The notes under the pieces are model-generated. The model made no database searches. It was not told the origin of the DNA and saw only the letters and a list, made by a program, of their open reading frames with translations. Source: Bacteroidia bacterium (GTDB taxonomy: Bacteria; Bacteroidota; Bacteroidia; Bacteroidales; CAJPTX01). From it: a DNA stretch of 8,267 bases. The stretch is taken from the NCBI GenBank assembly GCA_905373625.1, contig CAJPTS010000070.1:1-8267 (forward strand), written 5' to 3'. The position numbers were made by a program, and so were the translations under genes. Positions 6,301-8,267 of this stretch are shown one piece after another (positions within the stretch are counted from its first letter, which is position 1; each line of letters opens with the position of its first letter).

Positions 6301-8267
6301 GAATCACAAAGTTGCGTTGCGATTTAGGAGTCTCGCCTATTACCTCTACCGTTTCCGCATCAAAATCGGCTTTCAGAATTTCATATTTTTCTGCATCAAA
6401 CGCCCTTTTCCACGTTAACTTCCAACCGTCTGTGCCGCATGCGGGAGCTGTTAACTTTACTGCTTTTACTTGCGACATGATACTGAATGTACCCGACTGA
6501 AGTACATTGCCATCACGATCTGTTACTCGGAGTACGGCTTTACTTACTCCATACTGACCTAACGGTTCGAGTAGTGCACAAGCATCGTATGTTCCATCAA
6601 TTGGATTATAGGATGCACCGCCATCTACCGAAAGCTCTACTTTCAACGGAGCTTGCAGATTCTCCGTGCGCAACCAGATTTTTTCATCTGGAGTATAAAC
6701 TTCGCCTTCTAATGGCGCTGTAATGGCAGGTTGCTTCTTATCGTAATACCATACAATAGCGTAAGATTGTTCATCTTCCTGATTTACAGCTCCCGATACC
6801 TGTATTGTATATTCTCCAGCTGCGGGCATTTTCCATACCACCTGCTCGATGTTGTCTAGCTTATTTTCTTTTTCGACTGCAGGTTCATCTGGTGTCTTGG
6901 CATCTAGTGTAAGTGGTAGATGCGTTGTACCGTTCGCGGTTACACTTAGGTCGAGATCATTAATCATCGGATTCTCGCCCGTAGCATATTCCTTATCTGC
7001 CACAGGGTCGTTCCAACAAAGCATTACACGGAGCTCTTTCACGCCCGCAGGTACTGCAATCTTTATAGTTTGTGGAGCACCGCCTTTGGGGAGTACAGCC
7101 ATTTTGTACCAGTTGTTTTCCATGGCAGTAATTGCCGCCACGCCATCTAGCAAGCCAAAACCATACTTGTAGTCAGGACCAGGATTGCCAGCATCGCGCG
7201 CTGTATTAGCTATAAGAGCCTTCAAAAAATAGTTATAAGGTATTGCACCTCCATGTAACTCTTTATAGCGTTGTGTAAGGAGCGCCAAATGCCCTGTAAC
7301 GGTCGGACAAGACATTGACGTTCCGTCCATCTGCCAATACGACTGCATATCTACAGTAGACCATACGCCTGCCCCCAAAGCACTAATGATAGGAAACATA
7401 CGTCCATCCAATAGCGGACCAAAACTCGAGAAGGTCGTGATCTGATCGTTAGGCTTCACTGCTGCTACCGAGATTATGTTCTTCCCGTAATTGGAAACGT
7501 GACTATATTTCCAACCACATGCCCCCTGAGAGTTACCTGCCGAAAAGACATGCGTTAACGTAGGCACAACGTAGGCAAGGAGGTCAAGATTCGGTTGCCC
7601 CAAGTACGAGTAATTCAAAATCCGCTTCGTGCCACATATATTCTTCATATTCATCCCGTAGGAGTTGGAGGTCAGCGAGATCTTTTCTTCAATTGCAGCC
7701 AAATACATCTCCTGCTCTGTTGTCAAACCGTTGGACTGCATATTGAAGTTATAAGTCCAGATTTCAGCCTCTGGAGCCATCCCACGGTGTTTTTCATTAC
7801 GTAAACCACTCCCCAGAATTGTTCCCGTCGTGTGCATCCCGTGAGCACTCGAGGACAATACAGACAACTCAAATTCTTTACGGTGAACACGCTTACCGTA
7901 ATCTACGTGGTCTGCCACATTGCCGTCCCAAATACCAATGCGAACACCACGCCCTGTAAGTCCACGCCCTCCTAGTGCTGTAGGTGTACGAAGGGTGAAT
8001 GCGCCACTGATGTGTGCACCTTCAAAATTTTCAACCTCCATGGGGGGAGTCGTATACCGAACAAACGAAATTGCCTCATGCTCTGCCAGTGCAAGAATTG
8101 CTTCGCGTTTTGCCACAATCTCTACACTATGCGAGAACTCGGAAGGCGTCCTGTAAGTCACGCCTTGCGCATCAAGTAGGCGTTTCACCTGTTCCCACGC
8201 AATACCATCGAACCAAGAAAGGTTCATTTTGAGATTATCGCCTTCATACGCCCACTCGGGAATGTCT
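1..8267 (-). CDS. Giant multidomain subtilisin-like (S8) surface/secreted protease, partial at both ends
   Basis: One minus-strand frame is open across the entire window, with first full codon 8266-8264, last full codon 4-2, and 2,755 codons without a stop. The other minus-strand frames and the plus strand are broken throughout. The product begins with a propeptide remnant and an S8 serine protease domain (Asp114, His142, Asn245, Ser317), followed by a KP-43-type barrel. After that come about fifteen further beta-rich modules and at least six InlB B-type repeats. It would hydrolyse proteins outside the cell, while the downstream modules probably give adhesion, spacing or calcium-dependent stiffness. 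Family knowledge suggests an exported Bacteroidota protein, perhaps a type IX secretion client. The signal peptide, true start, sorting domain and stop are all outside the window, so export is inferred. Met14 is not a credible start because the frame is open upstream and lies in an incomplete prodomain. Codon use looks even along the length and no frameshift was seen. The S8 assignment is firm; exact substrate and species are unknown. Confidence 0.95.
2..166 (-). repeat. InlB B-type repeat R6, truncated by the window edge, residues 2701-2755
   Basis: The unit starts YTLTYVAGEGGTIRG and is cut at KTEAKRTE by the left edge of the window. It repeats R5 almost exactly, so the array probably continues beyond the window, possibly with more near-identical copies before the C-terminal anchoring or sorting region. 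Confidence 0.92.
167..385 (-). repeat. InlB B-type repeat R5, residues 2628-2700
   Basis: The unit reads YTLTYEAGEGGTIRGEATQ, then TVTAGGNGTEVEAVANEG, then YHFVKWDDEKTEAKRTETNV, then KTYKALFEANP. It is nearly the same as R6: three differences (Glu/Val, Glu/Thr, His/Arg) among the 54 residues that can be compared. The step to R6 is 73 residues (Tyr2629 to Tyr2702). Confidence 0.95.
389..601 (-). repeat. InlB B-type repeat R4, residues 2556-2626
   Basis: The unit reads FKTTYLAGENGKIEG, then MQVVAAGGETAAVKAVP, then GYKFDAWDDGSKDNPRKDQV, then SYTANFVV. It is closer to R5/R6 than R1-R3 are (LAGE and AGG motifs), but still clearly diverged at DNA level. Confidence 0.88.
602..826 (-). repeat. InlB B-type repeat R3 (divergent), residues 2481-2555
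   Basis: The unit reads EVQRYFAGEHGHIKQEG, then an extended middle (SVIEQTTAVGVLGTKIIAVP), then GYVFDKWSDGKTEEERQDNAAV and VEALF. The W-S-D-G box and the spacing mark it as an InlB-type unit, a few residues longer than the others. It restarts the array after the anchor-type domain. Confidence 0.8.
833..1333 (-). other. Choice-of-anchor-J / cleaved-adhesin-like domain, about residues 2312-2478
   Basis: The domain opens with WKDNFERGASIEQGWNYD (Asp2317), then GRGWGLLA, then YTNCWVASPWFSLED, then KLILSYVCHVKT, and closes with RIRFRWVFGGSNTYTYLALDDIEVKF. This follows the choice-of-anchor-J/cleaved-adhesin (MAM-like) layout: 'F..g.lp.gW', 'W', 'nWLvtP.i.l', 'l.F....', 'v.iaFr......y.l.iDdi.V'. 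In Bacteroidota these domains occur in haemagglutinins and exported proteases and bind host proteins or haem-related ligands. It is inserted between two repeat blocks. Two Cys (TNCW, SYVCH) may pair. Confidence 0.8.
1337..1552 (-). repeat. InlB B-type repeat R2, residues 2239-2310
   Basis: The unit reads FYTLTYKVSDGGEFET, then EQQVAYGGNATPVKVKA, then GYIFMGWTDGNTELMRTDLNV, then LSVTAVF. It follows R1 with an exact 72-residue step between the equivalent aromatic residues (Phe2168 to Tyr2240). It is the last unit before the interrupting choice-of-anchor-J-like domain. Confidence 0.85.
1553..1768 (-). repeat. InlB B-type (Listeria-Bacteroides) repeat R1, residues 2167-2238
   Basis: Protein-level repeat of about 72 residues: FTLTYTTDEHGVILG, then QTVALHSNGEQVIAVP, then HRFKEWSDGVKTAARTEMDV, then LNLKATF. 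The shared pattern is 'yTLTY..g.gG.i.G...q.V..g..g..V.A....gy.F..W.Dg.....R......s..a.F'. The first of six units and well diverged at DNA level from R5/R6. Such repeats form small beta domains in surface adhesins. Confidence 0.85.
1772..1996 (-). other. Carboxypeptidase-regulatory-like/PEGA-like domain, about residues 2091-2165
   Basis: TFVVTDEDNAPCPDAKVLCDG, then GKVVAYLKPGKYQVEVSKAGYES, then VELQLLK matches the transthyretin-like fold 'f.V.d..g.p..gA.V...g....t...G.....l..G.Y.v.vs..GY......v.v......v...l'. Such a unit links the MBG-like domain to the InlB-type repeats. Two Cys (in APCPD and VLCDG) lie close together and may pair. Confidence 0.72.
1997..2278 (-). other. MBG-like domain, about residues 1997-2090
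   Basis: PLTIKMKDATMAQGEPLPDFDFEYEG matches the opening of MBG domains ('pLtita.d.t..yGe..P.ft..y.G'). The segment ends with YMVTRENGKLTVTAP, the usual 'y.v....g.ltV..'. MBG units typically follow Big_2-type units, as here. This supports both calls. Some inserted sequence (around KDGKVWNETLP) makes it slightly longer than usual. Confidence 0.72.
2282..2518 (-). other. Big_2-like (bacterial Ig-like) domain, about residues 1917-1995
   Basis: The domain opens with ITWGSDKLVYPFSGTPIKL and continues LPVSYYSLDPSVATVDAQGN (Asp1949) and LVTGAVGTTTIVAEQKGN. This is the pattern 'p.v.y.ssdp.vatVd..G.v.....Gtatita...gn..y..a' of Ig-like BIG2 domains that are followed by MBG repeats. It is a rigid spacer unit in surface proteins. 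Confidence 0.75.
2519..3301 (-). other. Two DUF5018/cadherin-like beta modules, about residues 1656-1916
   Basis: After a linker containing GEFVFTEGHG, a first module runs from about 1690. It has the strands VSVEGQLIPAETVAKNEVKV, VKVKFGFFWPGAVVT and LAFKVKYDALFGMPIEQDV. A second runs from about 1790 to 1915 and ends with TALKLRVVAQNGRDAKFYTI. Endings of the form 'l.V.A.nG....Y.v.i' are typical of cadherin-like beta-sandwich and DUF5018 domains in Bacteroidota surface proteins. The role is probably structural. Family names here are tentative and the module borders are approximate. Confidence 0.5.
3302..3808 (-). other. LamG/concanavalin A-like lectin domain, about residues 1487-1655
   Basis: The domain starts with LYSLKFVGVEG, where 'al.FdG..d' is usual, followed by TIEGWWRLDE ('tieaWvk.d'). 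The signature pair GKWQHIAATFYQ (Trp1580) and VTVYVDGK (Asp1605) matches the 'g.WhHvA.tyd...g....lYvDG' core of LamG-type jelly rolls. It closes with AMFRVWKKQLEEADVVANM, like the usual 'evriwn.alt..ei..nm'. Such domains bind glycans or host proteins, so this is a likely ligand-binding module in the middle of the stalk. Confidence 0.85.
3815..4138 (-). other. CARDB-like domain 3, about residues 1377-1484
   Basis: The segment starts with SDYELALVRFADLKSGRTL, continues with PIKIKVRNNGLAPITKIALTCTV (the 'v.v.N.G..pi.....' core), and ends with GKHTLRVALKEPDGNTADNEAKITVY, the usual 'G.h.l...v....D...DN' finish. This is the clearest of the three CARDB-like units. It would serve as a stalk segment between the GEVED-like and LamG-like domains. 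Confidence 0.75.
4148..4429 (-). other. GEVED-like domain with calcium-loop motif, about residues 1280-1373
   Basis: The core VRVWIDLNKDGLLDDTKEAY fits the GEVED domain signature 'v.vWiDfN.DG.f...Ee', common in secreted Bacteroidota proteins. The acidic loop DLNKDGLLD places side chains at D1297, N1299, D1301 and D1305, as in an EF-hand or dockerin-type calcium site. It ends with AGEYRMRLMLAKDED, where GEVED domains usually read 'pG.yrmRvr...'. The 60 residues before it (about 1220-1279) contain strands that I cannot assign. Confidence 0.8.
4610..4903 (-). other. CARDB-like domain 2 (divergent), about residues 1122-1219
   Basis: The segment has the strand pattern of the other CARDB-like units. 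It reads SKLEVTIQNFTPAPIYNAPLYI ('v.v.N....p..n.pl.i'), then FEIPVLKANSATTFTL ('i..l.a....tf.l'), then VRVLLVAELAKDGKMEDNRKELLI, where a final 'D....DN' motif is usual. It is probably a stalk unit, and is more diverged than units 1 and 3. Confidence 0.6.
4913..5269 (-). other. CUB-like domain, about residues 1000-1118
   Basis: The blocks run in the order of a CUB fold: PYYQRERAVLQIKPE, then LVQIIFRKLAL, then KYDTLYVFTGN, then LISEARNGAITFAFKAE and GDGWIADA (Trp1110). CUB domains have the same rhythm: '...i.l.F..f.le...D.l.vydG', 'i.Ss.n.l.v.F.Sd', then 'GW.a.y'. CUB-like domains are found in some Bacteroidota surface proteins and commonly bind calcium and protein or glycan ligands. The match is by motif order, not by search. 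Confidence 0.65.
5345..5665 (-). other. CARDB-like domain 1, about residues 868-974
   Basis: The segment follows the CARDB (cell-adhesion-related Ig-like) pattern. It starts with SDVGVAWVNDP, then IRFDVQNYSSKDLKNVPISVEVDGKLI (the usual 'v.v.N.G...l.nvpV.v.vdg'). A strand SLKPFEDRII sits where 'l.pg....' is expected, and it ends with DCDDDANPYNNDAAFEV, where 'vD..n...E.NE.NN......' is usual. Such domains occur in tandem in surface proteins and act as stalk units. Confidence 0.75.
5669..6169 (-). other. Jelly-roll/choice-of-anchor-type beta domain, about residues 700-866
   Basis: The segment starts with LPYFETFVGW, like the 'l.Y.esFe...p..W' opening of the MAM-like or choice-of-anchor domains often found in exported Bacteroidota proteins. 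It contains the strands LSICELDLTGL, LRLLVNG, RRLCWDLSKFVKQKVSLTFEG and VAIVSYRI, the last being a typical closing strand of a jelly roll. Such domains often bind carbohydrate or protein ligands. The family match is by pattern only, and a galactose-binding-like fold is the main alternative. Confidence 0.5.
6188..6460 (-). other. Fibronectin type III-like domain, about residues 603-693
   Basis: The pattern VKLTAPACGTDGWKLTWKRAFDAEKYEILKA fits the Fn3 layout: a Trp in strand B and then 'A..Y.v.r' in strand C. It is followed by FVIPSDKVNKGRNLFSVRAVSADGVRG, which matches the usual closing 'G..Y.y.V.Av...G' strands. Fn3-like domains act as spacers in extracellular bacterial enzymes. Identity is weak outside these landmarks. 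Confidence 0.6.
6467..6739 (-). other. Beta-sandwich segment of unknown family, about residues 510-600
   Basis: The segment opens with PAITAPLEGEVYTPDEKIWL and has a later stretch reading LKVELSVDGGASYNPIDGTYDA. This resembles the Ig-like domains ('p..gssw..Gs...i.W......v.ielS.DgG.tw') that follow secreted enzymes in Bacteroidota. It ends near FSIMSQV. It is probably a spacer or binding module. I cannot name the family with certainty. Confidence 0.55.
6743..7084 (-). other. KP-43-type C-terminal beta-barrel (P-domain-like), about residues 395-508
   Basis: The segment directly after the protease carries the marks of the jelly-roll barrel that follows the catalytic domain in KP-43-like subtilases. 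These are LRVMLCWNDP (Trp418), then INDLDLSV (Asp437), then NIEQVVWKMPAAGEYTIQVSG, ending in YAIVWYYD. In the known family these blocks read roughly 'L.WtDpp', 'LVNDLDL', 'NNVE.v....p..GtYti.V.g' and 'ysLv'. The barrel packs on the protease and is thought to stabilise it, so the first two domains together form a conventional KP-43-like enzyme core. Confidence 0.88.
7112..8014 (-). other. Peptidase S8 (subtilisin, KP-43-like) catalytic domain, about residues 85-385
   Basis: All the active-site blocks are present in the right order. The catalytic Asp is D114 in IGIWDGN (codon 7927-7925). The catalytic His is H142 in AHGMHTTGTILG (7843-7841). The oxyanion Asn is N245 in FSAGNSQG (7534-7532). The nucleophile is S317 in DGTSMSCPTVTGH (7318-7316). 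A TSNSYG block matches the usual 'NxSxG' substrate strand, and FSSFGPLLDGR matches the 'FSSxGPxxDGRxKPD' block. The domain closes with YGFGLLDGVAAI, where 'GxGxxxA' is usual. The Asp-His spacing of 28 and His-Ser spacing of 175 suit subtilases. Departures from consensus are DGN for DTG/DSG, FPII for KPDI, and a Thr where the fold often has His or Val after 'CP'. Cys211, Cys250 and Cys320 lie in the domain. It is predicted to be an active secreted endopeptidase. Confidence 0.95.
8015..8266 (-). other. C-terminal part of a propeptide-like (I9/KP-43 prodomain type) region, residues 1-84
   Basis: This segment precedes the catalytic domain. It has a mixed helix/strand pattern: a WEQVKRLLDAQGV helix, then a strand around HSVEIVA, then an alanine-rich helix (REAILALAEHEA) followed by ISFVRY. 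In S8 proteases, inhibitor-like prodomains commonly end with a helix of this kind and a strand reading roughly 'V-x-x-V/I-E', just before the mature enzyme. Its role would be folding and inhibition of the protease until it is cleaved off. The beginning is cut by the right window edge, so the signal peptide cannot be seen. The assignment rests on position and pattern only. Confidence 0.5.

Noticed and set aside
6849..7172. Plus-strand open frame of 107 codons opposite the protease/barrel junction
   Set aside because: It is Ser-rich and featureless, and antisense to the conserved S8 C-terminal region; a shadow frame.
8225..8227. Met14 as the start of the protein
   Set aside because: The frame is open upstream to the window edge, no signal peptide follows it, and it falls inside an incomplete prodomain, so the real start is outside.
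1..8267. Promoters, terminators, riboswitches, tRNA genes or mobile elements
   Set aside because: The window is wholly coding, and I found no convincing hairpin with a T-run, tRNA-like fold, transposase segment or terminal inverted repeat.
1..8267. A new multi-gene defence or metabolic system
   Set aside because: Only one gene is present, and its parts belong to recognisable extracellular protein families.

Overview
The whole window is the inside of one very large protein-coding gene read on the minus strand. One frame stays open, with no stop codon, from base 8266 down to base 2: 2,755 complete codons plus one base at each edge. Neither the start nor the stop codon lies in the window. Residue numbers below count from the first full codon (8266-8264 = residue 1), so they are not true protein numbers. 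I see no second gene, RNA gene, mobile element, CRISPR array, promoter or terminator.

The product is a secreted or surface multidomain subtilisin-like (S8) serine protease. In N-to-C order (high to low coordinates) it shows: the end of a propeptide-like region (1-84); an S8 catalytic domain with an intact Asp/His/Ser triad and oxyanion Asn (about 85-385); a KP-43-type beta-barrel (about 395-508); beta-sandwich, Fn3-like and jelly-roll segments (510-866); a CARDB-like domain (868-974); a CUB-like domain (about 1000-1118); a second CARDB-like domain (1122-1219); a GEVED-like domain with a calcium-loop motif (1280-1373); a third CARDB-like domain (1377-1484); a LamG/ConA-like domain (1487-1655); two DUF5018/cadherin-like modules (1656-1916); a Big_2-like domain (1917-1995); an MBG-like domain (1997-2090); a carboxypeptidase-regulatory-like fold (2091-2165); and InlB B-type (Listeria-Bacteroides) repeats R1-R6. 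A choice-of-anchor-J/cleaved-adhesin-like domain sits between R2 and R3. R6 runs off the left edge.

The domain set, the codon use and a base composition a little under 50% G+C (judged by eye) point to a member of the Bacteroidota, perhaps a Porphyromonas-like host-associated species. The genus is a guess. Proteins of this type in that phylum are often exported by the type IX secretion system, but the signal peptide and C-terminal sorting domain that would show this lie outside the window.

The parts plausibly work together as a protease head on a long stalk of beta-domains that bind ligands, surface or matrix. The clearest recent evolutionary event is a 219-bp tandem duplication at the left edge (R5/R6, about 95% identical over 160 bp). 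I see no new multi-gene system. The interest lies in the size and domain order of this one protein and in its growing repeat array.
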